NCBI RefSeq assembly: GCF_024519465.1
Contig: NZ_JALJRW010000001.1
Span: forward strand, 428,644-492,643
Direction of reading: 5' to 3'
DNA length: 64,000 nt
DNA from: Stenotrophomonas sp. Ste86
Lineage (GTDB): Bacteria > Pseudomonadota > Gammaproteobacteria > Xanthomonadales > Xanthomonadaceae
The position numbers and the translations under genes were made by a program. Positions 18,457 to 29,341 of the stretch are shown piece by piece (positions within the stretch are counted from its first letter, which is position 1; every line of letters begins with the position of its first letter). Under the pieces are notes generated by a model, which was not told the origin of the DNA, made no database searches, and saw nothing but the letters and a program-made list of their open reading frames with translations.

Positions 18457-18732
18457 ATGTCCAACATCGATATCCGCCACGCCCACACCCTGCCCGCCGA
18501 TGGCGCGCGCCAGGCGATCGAAGAGGTGGCCGCCAAGCTGTCCGAGCGCTTCGGGCTGCAGAGCAGCTGGGTGGGTGACGTGCTGAATTTCAACGGTTCC
18601 GGCGTGGACGGTGCGATCGAACTGCAGCCGGGCGCCGTGCGGGTCACCGCCAAACTGGGCTTCCTGCTGTCGGCGATGAAGGGCATGGTGGAGAGTGAGA
18701 TCCAGCGCGTGCTTCAGGAAAAGCTGGGCTGA
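18457..18732 (+). CDS. Polyhydroxyalkanoic acid system family protein
   Basis: A 91-residue soluble protein starting MSNIDIRHAHTLPADGARQ with a central VGDVLNFNGSGVDGAIEL stretch and a helical C-terminus. This pattern matches the family named for proximity to PHA genes (PHA_gran_rgn), whose biochemical role is unsettled. AGGA seven bases upstream of the ATG at 18457 supports the start. It is followed 88 bp later by a phasin-like gene on the same strand, which fits a shared link to granules or membrane stress. Confidence 0.85.
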   Translation: MSNIDIRHAHTLPADGARQAIEEVAAKLSERFGLQSSWVGDVLNFNGSGVDGAIELQPGAVRVTAKLGFLLSAMKGMVESEIQRVLQEKLG

Positions 18733-18819
18733 ACCCCGTCCGCCGCGCTGCGCCGGCCATCACACCGCGCAAAGCCGGCGCTGATTAGCATCCGGGGTGT
18801 CCATCAACAGGATCGCCCC

Positions 18820-19320
18820 ATGACCGCACACGACGACTTCGACGACCGCGATACGCGCAGCCCCGGCGACAAGCCCTCGCTGCAGGAACAGGCCGAACGC
18901 TTCTCGCGCAAGCTGACCGGTTCGGCCCAGCAGGTGTGGCTGGCCGGGCTCGGCGCCTTTGGCCGTGCCCAGGCCGAAGGCAGCCGCTTCTTCGACAATC
19001 TGGTGAAGGAAGGCGAGACCATCGAGGCCCGCAACCGCGAAGAAGCTGGCGACGCGCCGCGCTGGCGCGATAACGTGGAAGAACACCTGGGCGAAGCGCG
19101 CGAAAAGGCCGCCGGTACCTGGGACAAGGTGGAGAAGGCCTTCGACGACCGTGTCCAGGGCGTGCTGAAGCGCCTGCACATCCCCACGGCCGAAGACGTG
19201 GCCGCGCTCAATGCGCGGATCGATGCGCTGAACGCGCGGGTCAACCGGGCCGAGTCGCGCAACAACTCCCCCAATGCCGACCCGGCTCCGGGCAGCCACC
19301 AGTCTCCGGGCGGCGCCTGA
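18820..19320 (+). CDS. Phasin-family protein (PhaI/PhaF-type)
   Basis: A 166-residue, highly charged, largely helical protein. Residues about 20-110 resemble PHA granule-associated phasins (ERFSRKLTGSAQQVWLAGLGAFGRAQAEG, FFDNLVKEGE), and about 125-150 (NARIDALNARVNR) form a coiled-coil repeat with IPTAEDV before it, a classic phasin feature. Phasins coat polyhydroxyalkanoate granules. No PHA synthase is in the window, so the role here may be broader. A long-loop terminator follows. Confidence 0.87.
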   Translation: MTAHDDFDDRDTRSPGDKPSLQEQAERFSRKLTGSAQQVWLAGLGAFGRAQAEGSRFFDNLVKEGETIEARNREEAGDAPRWRDNVEEHLGEAREKAAGTWDKVEKAFDDRVQGVLKRLHIPTAEDVAALNARIDALNARVNRAESRNNSPNADPAPGSHQSPGGA

Positions 19321-19386
19321 CTGCCGCCCCACCCCGACTCCACCGAATGTTGCAAAGCAGCACCGCTTTGTTGACAATCGGAATCG

Positions 19387-19450
19387 ACCCGCCAATCGCT
19401 GTTGCGCCGTTTGTTCCCTCCCCTCACGGCTATGGATTGGCGGGTTTTTT
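19387..19450 (+). terminator. Long-loop terminator after the phasin gene
   Basis: An 11-bp stem (ACCCGCCAATC with GATTGGCGGGT) separated by 37 bases and followed by a T run. The long loop is unusual, but the arms match perfectly. Confidence 0.7.
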
Positions 19451-19591
19451 GTGCCCGACAGCCTGACAAACTGAGACGCCTGTCACCGGGTACGCACGCG
19501 GTGCCGCTGGACCTGCATTGATGACGTTCCGCAGACGCCCGCCAGCGCATATAAACTGTCTACGCACCCCCGCGTTCAACCTCAGCGCCTC

Positions 19592-20611
19592 ATGTTCTCC
19601 TGGATTCTCGCGTTACTGTTGGCCCTCATCGTCTGGACGCTCTGCACCGCCTGGTTCTGGCTGGTGAAGCGCCGCCGCAAGGAGACCCGGCTGGGCCTCA
19701 ATGCCCTGGCAGGCATGCACTGGCGTGACTTTTCCGAGATCGTGCGGCGTGCCATGCGCGAGCAGCGCGGCCTCCAGGACGTGCCCGGCGAGGTGGACGA
19801 CAGCCGCGAACCGCGCAGCGATTTCCTGATGCGGGACGACCAGCAGCAGCGCTGGCTGCTGTCGTGCAAGCACGGCCGCGCGTACCGGATCGGCACGGCG
19901 GCGGTGAATGAGCTGGGCGCCGCCGCGCGGCTGGCTGGCGCCCGCGGCGGCATCCTGATCACCGAGGGCATGGTCGAGCGCGATGGCCGCAGTGCCGCCG
20001 AGAAGCAGGGTGTGGAAGTGCTGGACGGGCACCTGCTGTGGCCACTGCTGCAGCCCTACCTGCCCGGCGATATGGAATCGCAGGTCAAGACCGCCGCGCG
20101 CCGTGAGGCGATTCGCCGCATTTCGATTGCCGCACTGGGCTCGCTGACGCTGGGGCTGCTGGTTGGCATGGGCTACCTGACCTCGCGCATGGATCACGCC
20201 ACGGTGGCCGAGGCCGAGGCGCCCGCCCGTGCCGCTGGGGCCACGCCTGCCGCATCTGTGGCGGCGCAACCCGCGCTTTCGCCGGCTGCGCCGGACCCCG
20301 CGCCCTCCGCTGCACCTGCCGCCGGCACCCCGGGCATCCTCGGCGACGACGCCGATCCGGACCCGGCCACGCTGGCGCGTTACCAGAAGGAACTGGCCCG
20401 CACCCTGGCCACCCAGCCGGGCGTGCTCAGCGCGTTCTGGTTGACCCGGCAGACCCTGGCGGTGAACCGCAACGACGATATCGACACGATCTGGCCGCGG
20501 GTCTGCAACGAAGTGAAGCGCTACCCGTCACTGCGCACGGTGCGCATCCAGCTCAACCCGCGCGTGGGCGTGGACGAGCCGGTGCGCTGGCGCCAGTGCG
20601 CCACGCTGTGA
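19592..20611 (+). CDS. Membrane-anchored Mrr-like (restriction endonuclease fold) protein
   Basis: A 339-residue protein with an N-terminal helix (FSWILALLLALIVWTLCTAWF), a cytoplasmic domain at about 35-160 that resembles the Mrr_cat fold (HWRDFSEIVRRAMREQRGLQ, then LSCKHGRAYRIG), a second helix near 180-200 (ISIAALGSLTLGLLVGMGYL), a Pro/Ala linker and a C-terminal domain. The usual D...(E/Q)xK pattern is weak: SCKH keeps the Lys but the preceding acidic and Gln residues are not clear, so nuclease activity is doubtful. Function unknown. Confidence 0.75.
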   Translation: MFSWILALLLALIVWTLCTAWFWLVKRRRKETRLGLNALAGMHWRDFSEIVRRAMREQRGLQDVPGEVDDSREPRSDFLMRDDQQQRWLLSCKHGRAYRIGTAAVNELGAAARLAGARGGILITEGMVERDGRSAAEKQGVEVLDGHLLWPLLQPYLPGDMESQVKTAARREAIRRISIAALGSLTLGLLVGMGYLTSRMDHATVAEAEAPARAAGATPAASVAAQPALSPAAPDPAPSAAPAAGTPGILGDDADPDPATLARYQKELARTLATQPGVLSAFWLTRQTLAVNRNDDIDTIWPRVCNEVKRYPSLRTVRIQLNPRVGVDEPVRWRQCATL

Positions 20612-20679
20612 CCCAGCACGGGTAGATCGGCCACTCGGAACCGCGCGCATGGCGGTCCCCGCAACGGCAGTAACAGCCG

Positions 20680-21408
20680 CTAGCGCCCGCCGGGCGCGAA
20701 GCGCGCCACCAGGTCCCAGGCATCGCCGAGGAACATCTGCCGCACGCAGGTGATCGGCTGCTCGCCGCGCCAGGTCAGCCGGTCGATGACCAGGCAGGCC
20801 GTCCCCGGCTTGACCTCCAGCAACGCGGCAGCCGCCTCGTCGGCGCCCCAGGCACTGATGCGGTGCTGGGCGCGCGTCCAGGACACGTTCTGCAGCAGCC
20901 AGCTGCCCGGCGCGGTGGTGTCGAAATCCACGTCCAGCACTTCCGGCACGCAGACCGGGCTGATCAGGCGGTGTTCGAGCGCGAACGGGCGCCCGTCGGC
21001 GCGGTGCAGGCAGCGGATCGCCAGCAGCTTTTCGCCACCGGACAGGGCCATCTCTTCTTCAGCCTGCGCACGCGGCCGGCGATAGGCCCGCTCCAGCAAC
21101 TGGTAGCCATAGACATGCCCGCGCGCGGCCACGGCCATGGCGATATCGGGGATTTCCAGCGCCACCTGCTCCAGATGCGGGGGCTGCCGGGCAACGAAGG
21201 AACCGGCACGGCGACGGCGCTCGATCATGCCGCTTTCGGCCAGCGCGGTCAGCACCTTGTTCACGGTCATCCGCGAGCAGCCGTACTGCTCCATCAGTTC
21301 GTGCTCGTAGGGGATGCGGAACCCCGGCTGCCACTGGCCGCTGAGGATGCGGCTTTCCAGTTCGGCGCGGATGCGCTGGTTGAGGGTTTCTGCTTTCTTG
21401 CCCGTCAC
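20680..21408 (-). CDS. hutC: Histidine utilisation repressor (GntR family)
   Basis: GntR/HutC-type regulator, 242 aa from the GTG at 21408, which has AGGA upstream; a GTG at 21438 would add ten residues. The winged helix is clear (GFRIPYEHELMEQYGCSRMTVNKVL) and a UTRA effector domain follows (ALEHRLISP, ITCVRQMF). HutC proteins sense urocanate and repress hut genes. It lies immediately after hutF, and a TGTATAGACA site in the hutF/hutI divergent region is the likely operator. Confidence 0.94.
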   Translation of the reverse strand: MTGKKAETLNQRIRAELESRILSGQWQPGFRIPYEHELMEQYGCSRMTVNKVLTALAESGMIERRRRAGSFVARQPPHLEQVALEIPDIAMAVAARGHVYGYQLLERAYRRPRAQAEEEMALSGGEKLLAIRCLHRADGRPFALEHRLISPVCVPEVLDVDFDTTAPGSWLLQNVSWTRAQHRISAWGADEAAAALLEVKPGTACLVIDRLTWRGEQPITCVRQMFLGDAWDLVARFAPGGR

Positions 21409-21438
21409 TCGGGAGTCCTGGAAGGGTGCGACCGGCAC

Positions 21439-22830
21439 TCAGCCGGCCGACAACAACGTACGCAATGCATCGGCGAAACGAGCGGCCACTGCGTCACGCT
21501 GCAGGTGACGGCCCTGCTGGACGAGCTGGCGACCTTGGCGCCACACCGAACGCACCGCACCATTACGTGCGGCGAACACCCAGCTGTCAAGCAAGGCATC
21601 GCCGTCACGGGCGATCAGCGCCGGATGCGACGGATCCAGCTCCACCACGTCGGCCGGCGCGCCCGCCTGCAGCCCGCTGGCCACGCCCAGCGCCTGGCCG
21701 GCGCCGTGCAGCGACTGTTCGAACAACCAGCGGCCGCTGGACTGGCCATCGCCCGGGGCCAGCACGTTGCGCCCGCGTAGCTGCAGGCGCTGCCCGTATT
21801 CGAGCAGGCGCAGTTCCTCGGCCGCATCGATCAGCACGTTGGAGTCCGAGCCAACCCCGAACCGGCCGCCGGCCCGCGCGAAGGCCTGCATCGGGAACAG
21901 ACCGTCGCCGAGGTTGGCCTCGGTGATCGGGCACAGGCCCACGACCGCGCGGCTGGCCAGGATGCGGCGCACTTCATCGTCATCCACATGGGTGGCATGC
22001 ACCAGGCACCAGCGCGCATCCACGGCGGCATGTTCATACAGCCAGCGCACCGGCCGCAGCCCGCTCCACGCCACGCAGGCATCAACCTCGCGGGTCTGCT
22101 CGGCGATGTGGATGTGCACCGGGCCGGTGGTCAACGGCAGCAGCGCCGCCAGCTCATCACCGGTGACCGCGCGCAGGCTGTGCGGAGCGATGCCGAGCAC
22201 CGCGTCGTCCATGCCTTGGAGTGCGCGGGCGCAGCCCTGCAGCAGCTCGGCAAAGCCGTCCACGTCGTGGATGAGGCGGCGCTGGTCCGGATTGGGCGGC
22301 GCGCCACCGAAATCGGCGTGCGCATAGAACACCGGCAACAGGGTCAGGCCGATGCCACTGCCCTGCGCGGCCGCAGCAATGCGCTCGGCCATTTCGGCAC
22401 GGTTGGCATACGCGCTGCCGTCGGCGGCGTGATGCAGGTAGTGGAACTCGCCGACCCGGGTGAACCCGGATTCGAGCATCTCCACGTAGGCCTGCTCGGC
22501 GATGGCCTGCACCGCGTCGGGCTGCAGGTGCGCCAGGAAGCGATACATCAGCTCGCGCCAGCTCCAGAAGCTGTCACCGCTGTTGCCGCCGATTTCGGTC
22601 AGCCCGGCCATGCCGCGCTGGAAGGCGTGGCTGTGCAGGTTGCCCAGCCCCGGCAACGCAATGGCCAGCGCGGTATCACCGGGTTGCGCCGGCACCCCGG
22701 CGCTGACCTCGGCCAGCGTGCCGTTGGCGCAGACGATGCGCACATCGCGGGCCCAGCCCTGCGGCAACAGCGCGCGGGCGGCATGGAAAACGAGCGGCGG
22801 CGTCAGAGCGGAGACGGGGGTGGCTGGCAT
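21439..22830 (-). CDS. hutF: Formimidoylglutamate deiminase
   Basis: A 463-residue amidohydrolase converting N-formimidoyl-L-glutamate to N-formylglutamate plus ammonia, the fourth step of the five-step histidine route. Metal ligands are visible: HSHAF after PGLGNLHSHAFQRG, then HIHIAEQ, VHATHVDDDE and GVGSDSNV. Its presence with hutG explains why no formiminoglutamase is needed. It is followed directly by hutC and is divergent from hutI. The ATG at 22830 is preceded by an in-frame GTG at 22833. Confidence 0.96.
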   Translation of the reverse strand: MPATPVSALTPPLVFHAARALLPQGWARDVRIVCANGTLAEVSAGVPAQPGDTALAIALPGLGNLHSHAFQRGMAGLTEIGGNSGDSFWSWRELMYRFLAHLQPDAVQAIAEQAYVEMLESGFTRVGEFHYLHHAADGSAYANRAEMAERIAAAAQGSGIGLTLLPVFYAHADFGGAPPNPDQRRLIHDVDGFAELLQGCARALQGMDDAVLGIAPHSLRAVTGDELAALLPLTTGPVHIHIAEQTREVDACVAWSGLRPVRWLYEHAAVDARWCLVHATHVDDDEVRRILASRAVVGLCPITEANLGDGLFPMQAFARAGGRFGVGSDSNVLIDAAEELRLLEYGQRLQLRGRNVLAPGDGQSSGRWLFEQSLHGAGQALGVASGLQAGAPADVVELDPSHPALIARDGDALLDSWVFAARNGAVRSVWRQGRQLVQQGRHLQRDAVAARFADALRTLLSAG

Positions 22831-22855
22831 CACTGGACATCCCGGAAGTGGCGCC

Positions 22856-22874
22856 TATATTGTATAGACATATA
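22856..22874. promoter_or_regulatory. Candidate HutC operator between hutF and hutI
   Basis: An A/T-rich near-palindrome within the 63-bp divergent region, containing TGTATAGACA (8 of 10 positions symmetric) inside TATA-rich flanks. HutC operators are typically TGTATA-like inverted repeats, and the position would let one site control both directions. Binding is inferred. Confidence 0.5.
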
Positions 22875-22893
22875 AGCCGATGTGGTTGCTGCC

Positions 22894-24093
22894 ATGCACT
22901 GTGACACCCTCTGGTACAACGCCCACCTGATCACCGTCGATGGCCCGGACTTGGGGATTATCCAGGACGGTGTGATCGCGGCCACCGATGGGCGCATCGT
23001 GCATGTGGGTGCAGCCGGTTCAGAGGCACACCTGCAGCCGGCCCAGCGCATCGACGCTGGCGGGCGCTGGATCAGCCCGGGCCTGATCGATTGCCACACC
23101 CATCTGGTCTACGCCGGCAACCGCGCCGGCGAATTCGAACAGCGCCTGCAGGGGGTGAGCTATGCCGATATCGCCCGTGCCGGCGGCGGCATCGTCTCCA
23201 CGGTGCGCGCCACGCGTGCGGCCAGCGAAGCCCAATTGCTGGCCGCCAGCCTGCCGCGGCTGGACGCGATGCTGGCCGAAGGCATCACCACGGTCGAAAT
23301 CAAATCCGGCTACGGCCTGAGCCTGGACGATGAGACCAAGCAGCTGCGCGTAGCCCGCGAGCTCGGCCAGCGGCGTGCGGTCGAGATCGTGCCGACCTTC
23401 CTCGGCGCGCACGCGATTCCGCCGGGGCGCGAGGCGCAGGAGTACATCGACGAGGTCTGCAACGTCATGATTCCGGCGGTGGCCGCGCAGGGCCTGGCGG
23501 AAGCGGTGGACGTGTTCTGCGAAAACATCGCCTTCAGCACCGCGCAGGCCGAGCAGGTCTTCGTGGCCGCGCAACAGCATGGACTGGCGATCAAGATCCA
23601 CGCCGAGCAACTCAGCAACCAGCATGGCGCCGCCCTGGCTGCACGCCATGGGGCGCTGTCGGCCGACCATATCGAACACCTGGATGCCGACGGCATCGCC
23701 GCGATGGCCGCCGCCGGTACCGTGGCGGTACTGCTGCCGGGCGCGTTCTATTTCACCCGCGATACCACCCTGCCCCCGATTGCCGCGCTGCGCGCCGCCG
23801 GGGTGCCGCTGGCGCTGGCCACCGATTCCAACCCGGGCACCTCGCCGCTGACCAGCCCGCTGCTGGCCATGAACATGGCCGCCACGCTGTTCCGCATGAC
23901 CGTGGCCGAGTGCATTGCCGGCTTCACCCGTGAAGCAGCGCGTGCACTGGACCGCCATGAGCGCATCGGCCGGCTGGCGGTTGGCCTGGACTGCAACCTG
24001 GCCCTGTGGGACATCGAGGCGCCTGCCGACCTGGTGTACCGCATGGGCTTCAACCCCCTGCACGCGCGCGTCATGCGCGGCGCATCCGTCTGA
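22894..24093 (+). CDS. hutI: Imidazolonepropionase
   Basis: A 399-residue metal-dependent amidohydrolase opening imidazolone-5-propionate to N-formimidoylglutamate. Motifs: [22 protein letters not shown] (metal and substrate binding), [25 protein letters not shown] and [10 protein letters not shown]. The ATG at 22894 is preferred over a GTG at 22882 by comparison with family starts. First gene of the hutI-hutH-hutG-hutU run. Confidence 0.97.
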   Translation: MHCDTLWYNAHLITVDGPDLGIIQDGVIAATDGRIVHVGAAGSEAHLQPAQRIDAGGRWISPGLIDCHTHLVYAGNRAGEFEQRLQGVSYADIARAGGGIVSTVRATRAASEAQLLAASLPRLDAMLAEGITTVEIKSGYGLSLDDETKQLRVARELGQRRAVEIVPTFLGAHAIPPGREAQEYIDEVCNVMIPAVAAQGLAEAVDVFCENIAFSTAQAEQVFVAAQQHGLAIKIHAEQLSNQHGAALAARHGALSADHIEHLDADGIAAMAAAGTVAVLLPGAFYFTRDTTLPPIAALRAAGVPLALATDSNPGTSPLTSPLLAMNMAATLFRMTVAECIAGFTREAARALDRHERIGRLAVGLDCNLALWDIEAPADLVYRMGFNPLHARVMRGASV

Positions 24094-24116
24094 CCTTTGT
24101 GATGTCTGGAGATTCC

Positions 24117-25658
24117 ATGAGCACTACCCTGACCCTGCAGCCCGGCGCGGTGACGCTGGCGCATTGGCGCGCGATCTTCGACGGCGCGCGCGTGCGCCTG
24201 GACCCGTCTTCGGCTGCGGCGGTGCTGCGCAGCGCGCAGACCGTGGCCGATATCGTGGCCAAGGGCGACCCGGTCTATGGCATCAATACCGGATTCGGCA
24301 AGCTGGCCAGCGTGCGCATCGAGCGCGATGACCTGGAAACCCTGCAGCGCAATATCGTGCTCTCCCACGCCGCCGGCGTCGGTGAGCCAATGCCCGCACC
24401 GGTGGTGCGGCTGATGATGGCGTTGAAGCTGACCAGCCTGGCCCAGGGCGCTTCCGGCATCCGCCCGCAGACGCTGGCACTGCTGGAAGCGTTCCTGCAG
24501 CACGACATCGTGCCAGTGATCCCCTGCCAGGGCTCGGTCGGCGCCTCGGGCGACCTGGCGCCGCTGTCGCACCTGGCCAGCGTGATGATCGGCGTGGGCG
24601 AAGCGTACTTGAACGGTGAGCGCCTTCCCGCCGCCGAAGCGCTGGCGCGCATCGGGCTGACCCCGCTGGTGCTGGGCGCCAAGGAAGGCCTGGCGCTGCT
24701 CAACGGCACCCAGTATTCCACCGCCTACGCACTGGCCGGGCTGTTTGCGATCACCACCGTGTTCCATGCCGCGCTGGTCACCGGCGCGCTGTCGGTGGAA
24801 GCGGCCAAGGGCTCGGACACCCCCTTTGATCCGCGCATCCACCAGATCCGCGGGCAGCGTGGACAGATCGCCACCGCCGCAACGCTGCGCACGCTGATGC
24901 AGGGTTCGGCCATCCGCGAATCGCACCGCGACAACGACGTGCGCGTGCAGGACCCGTACTGCCTGCGCTGCCAGCCGCAGGTGATGGGCGCGGCGTTCGA
25001 CGTGATGCGCCAGGCCGCCACCACGCTGGCGATCGAAGCCAACGGCGTGTCCGACAACCCGCTGGTGTTCACCGACACCAACGAGGCACTGAGCGGTGGC
25101 AACTTCCACGCCGAGCCGGTGGCCTTCGCCGCGGACATGCTGGCGATGGCGATCTGCGAGATCGGCTCGATCAGCGAGCGCCGCACCGCGATGCTGGTCG
25201 ACCCGGCACTGTCGGGCCTGCCTGCCTTCCTCACCCCGAAGCCGGGCTTGAACTCGGGCTTCATGATTCCGCAGGTGACCGCCGCCGCGCTGGTCTCGGA
25301 GAACAAGCAGCGCGCCTACCCGGCCAGCGTTGATTCGATCCCGACCTCGGCCAACCAGGAAGACCATGTGTCGATGGCCGCACATGGCGCGCGTCGGCTG
25401 CTGGCGATGGCCGAGAACGCGGCCAACGTGGTCGGCATCGAACTGCTGGCCGCCGCGCAGGGCTGTGATTTCCACGCCCCGCTGCGTTCCAGCGACGCGC
25501 TGGAAACCGTGCGTGCGCGCCTGCGCGCGCAGGTGCCGACGCTGCAGGACGATCGCTATTTACATCCGGACATGGTGGCCGCCACAGCGCTGGTCCGCAG
25601 CGGCGCGGTGGCCGAAGGCCTGGCGCACGTGCTGCCGCAGGTGGAGCCGCTGGCATGA
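24117..25658 (+). CDS. hutH: Histidine ammonia-lyase
   Basis: A 513-residue lyase deaminating histidine to urocanate, using the self-formed MIO cofactor. The MIO tripeptide Ala-Ser-Gly lies in [16 protein letters not shown] near residue 143, with the lid-loop Tyr in [14 protein letters not shown] and the downstream SRERN-like [14 protein letters not shown] and [11 protein letters not shown] motifs. A GGAG six bases before the ATG supports the start. It overlaps hutG by 4 bp (ATGA), so translation is coupled. Confidence 0.98.
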   Translation: MSTTLTLQPGAVTLAHWRAIFDGARVRLDPSSAAAVLRSAQTVADIVAKGDPVYGINTGFGKLASVRIERDDLETLQRNIVLSHAAGVGEPMPAPVVRLMMALKLTSLAQGASGIRPQTLALLEAFLQHDIVPVIPCQGSVGASGDLAPLSHLASVMIGVGEAYLNGERLPAAEALARIGLTPLVLGAKEGLALLNGTQYSTAYALAGLFAITTVFHAALVTGALSVEAAKGSDTPFDPRIHQIRGQRGQIATAATLRTLMQGSAIRESHRDNDVRVQDPYCLRCQPQVMGAAFDVMRQAATTLAIEANGVSDNPLVFTDTNEALSGGNFHAEPVAFAADMLAMAICEIGSISERRTAMLVDPALSGLPAFLTPKPGLNSGFMIPQVTAAALVSENKQRAYPASVDSIPTSANQEDHVSMAAHGARRLLAMAENAANVVGIELLAAAQGCDFHAPLRSSDALETVRARLRAQVPTLQDDRYLHPDMVAATALVRSGAVAEGLAHVLPQVEPLA

Positions 25659-26505
25659 CCCTGCACCCGGACTGGCTGCAGGTGCACGAAGGCGAGGCGC
25701 CATTGATCGTCAGCTTTCCGCACACCGGCAGCGAGCTGCCGCACGACCTGATCGACCGTTACCAGTCGCCGTGGCTGGCCCGGCGCGATACCGACTGGTG
25801 GGTGCACGATCTGTACGACTTCGCGCGCGGCATGGGCGCCACCACGGTGCGCTCGGCGATTTCGCGTTCGGTGATCGACCTCAACCGCGATCCCAGCGGC
25901 GTGTCGCTGTACCCCGGGCAGAACACCACCGGGCTGTGCCCGCTGACCACCTTCGACGACCAGCCGCTGTACCACACGGGCATGGAACCGGACGAGGCGG
26001 AAATCGCGCGCCGTCGCGACACGTATTTTGCGCCCTACCACGATGCCCTGGCCGCGCAGATCGCGCGGCTGCGCCAGCGCCACGGCACGGTGGTGGTGTA
26101 CGACGCGCACTCGATCCGCTCGCACATCCCACACCTGTTCGACGGCGAACTGCCACAGTTCAACCTCGGCACCGCCGGTCCGTCCGGTACGTTGGACACC
26201 TCCTGCGACAACACGCTCAGCGACGTGGTGGAGAACCTGTGCCGGATCAGCGGCCTGCCGCACGTGCGCAACGGGCGTTTCAAGGGCGGCTGGATCACCC
26301 GCCACTACAGCGATATCCCCGCTGGCGTGCACAGCCTGCAGATGGAACTGGCCTGCCGTGGCTACATGCACGAGCCGGCCCCGGACCAGGTGGACGAACG
26401 CAGCTGGCCCACCCCGCTCGACCCCGACCACGCCGCACCGCTGCGCCACACCCTGGCGCAGGTGCTCAACGCCTGCCTTGAATTCGCTACGAACCGGAGC
26501 GCCGC

Positions 26506-26509
<4 letters not shown>
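25655..26509 (+). CDS. hutG: N-formylglutamate deformylase
   Basis: A 284-residue amidohydrolase releasing formate and glutamate from N-formylglutamate, the last step of the HutF route. Family signatures: [52 protein letters not shown] and [10 protein letters not shown]. The gene overlaps hutH by 4 bp and hutU by 4 bp, so the three are tightly co-translated. Having both hutF and hutG confirms the five-step pathway. Confidence 0.97.
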
Positions 26510-28173
<1,664 letters not shown>

Positions 28174-28264
28174 GCGAGCGGCGTCTCGACCAACGTCGTG
28201 ACCTGCCGGGGATCGCGGCGTAGCTGCGCCGTGGGTGGTTGCGGTTTGATCGGGCATTGCGTGC

Positions 28265-28327
28265 AGCCACCCGTGGGGTGGCTCTACCTGGCGGGACCTT
28301 CCCGGTAGAGCCACCCCATGGGTGGCT
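28265..28327. repeat. Inverted REP pair after hutU
   Basis: Two GTAG REP palindromes in head-to-head orientation at 28265-28287 and 28305-28327, with AGCCACCC-type arms like those at 10444-10514. One copy has a CGTG centre instead of CATG. The pair lies between hutU and the next gene and could limit read-through or protect mRNA ends. Confidence 0.85.
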
Positions 28328-28364
28328 TCGCCTTACACTGCGCCCCATACAGGAGAAACCACGC

Positions 28365-29165
28365 ATGGGACGCAAGCGAAGCGGTCTATTGGAGGTCATG
28401 GCGACATGGCCCTGGTATATCAACGTTGGCGTGGGCGTACTTGGATTCGCCGCGTTGCGCACTCTCGCGCCACGATGGCATGAGGAGTCTGCCGGCACTG
28501 CGACTGCGTTGATTGCAGCGATCGCCGCACAGACGCCGATTGCATGGCTGTGGCTGGCTCTCTGCGCGGCGCTGGCCGTTGTATCGTGGGCCGGCGCGCG
28601 TCGGCGACGTCGGCTACTCGACACTCAAACCGGCCTGGCAAGCCTTGCCAGCAGTGGTTGGCGTGACTTCGAGCGCTTGGTAGGCGAGGCCTTCCGTCGC
28701 CTGGGCTATGCAGTGGAAGAGAATGGTCTGGGTGGCGCCGACGGCGGCATCGACTTGATCCTGCGGCGCGATGGTCGTCGAACGCTGGTGCAATGCAAGC
28801 AATGGCGGCGCCAGCAGGTCGGGGTGTCAGTCGTACGCGAGATGTATGGCCTGCTTGCGCATCACCGCGCCGACGCCGTGCTGATCGTGAGCAGCGGAGA
28901 CTTCACCCGCGATGCGCAGGAATTCGTCGTCGGAAAACCGATCACACTGGTCTCCGGCGAGAACCTTCTGCGGATGGTAAGGATGGTACAGATGCGGCAA
29001 ACGCCGATATCTGCCGCAAAACCTGAGCCGGTGTCGACGTCCTCACCCCCCAGCTCCGACGTGTCGACCTGCAGACGCTGTAGCGCGCCGCTGGTGGAGG
29101 GTCGCAACCGCAGAACCGGCGAGATGTGCATGGGCTGCAGTCGCTTTCCCGCCTGTCGCGGCTGA
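28365..29165 (+). CDS. Membrane-anchored Mrr-type endonuclease with C4 zinc finger
   Basis: A 266-residue protein. Two N-terminal helices (about 18-32 and 46-70) precede an Mrr_cat domain with a complete motif: GADGGIDLILRRDGRRTLVQCKQW, where Asp and the QCK carry the metal site of restriction-like nucleases. A topoisomerase-type Cys4 zinc ribbon ends the protein (CRRC then CMGC). AGGAG upstream supports the ATG at 28365. It may cut foreign or modified DNA at the membrane, but no methylase partner is nearby. Unlike the gene at 19592, its catalytic residues look intact. Confidence 0.87.
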   Translation: MGRKRSGLLEVMATWPWYINVGVGVLGFAALRTLAPRWHEESAGTATALIAAIAAQTPIAWLWLALCAALAVVSWAGARRRRRLLDTQTGLASLASSGWRDFERLVGEAFRRLGYAVEENGLGGADGGIDLILRRDGRRTLVQCKQWRRQQVGVSVVREMYGLLAHHRADAVLIVSSGDFTRDAQEFVVGKPITLVSGENLLRMVRMVQMRQTPISAAKPEPVSTSSPPSSDVSTCRRCSAPLVEGRNRRTGEMCMGCSRFPACRG

Positions 29166-29218
29166 GGGCTGCGGATTTCCGTCGATCTGGTGCACGTTCA
29201 ACCGGCGGGACGAAATGC

Positions 29219-29241
29219 AGCCGAGCATGGCTCGGCTCTAC
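29219..29241. repeat. REP element upstream of the TonB-dependent receptor
   Basis: A single reverse-orientation GTAG element with AGCCGAGC arms around CATG, between the Mrr-type gene and the receptor gene. Confidence 0.85.
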
Positions 29242-29341
29242 CCGGGGCCGGTGCCGGCCGATGGCCATACGGTCGTGACGGGTGACGGGCGGCGCCGCAC
29301 CTGTTAACTTGCGCGCCAGTTTTTTAGTTTACAGCCTCCCC

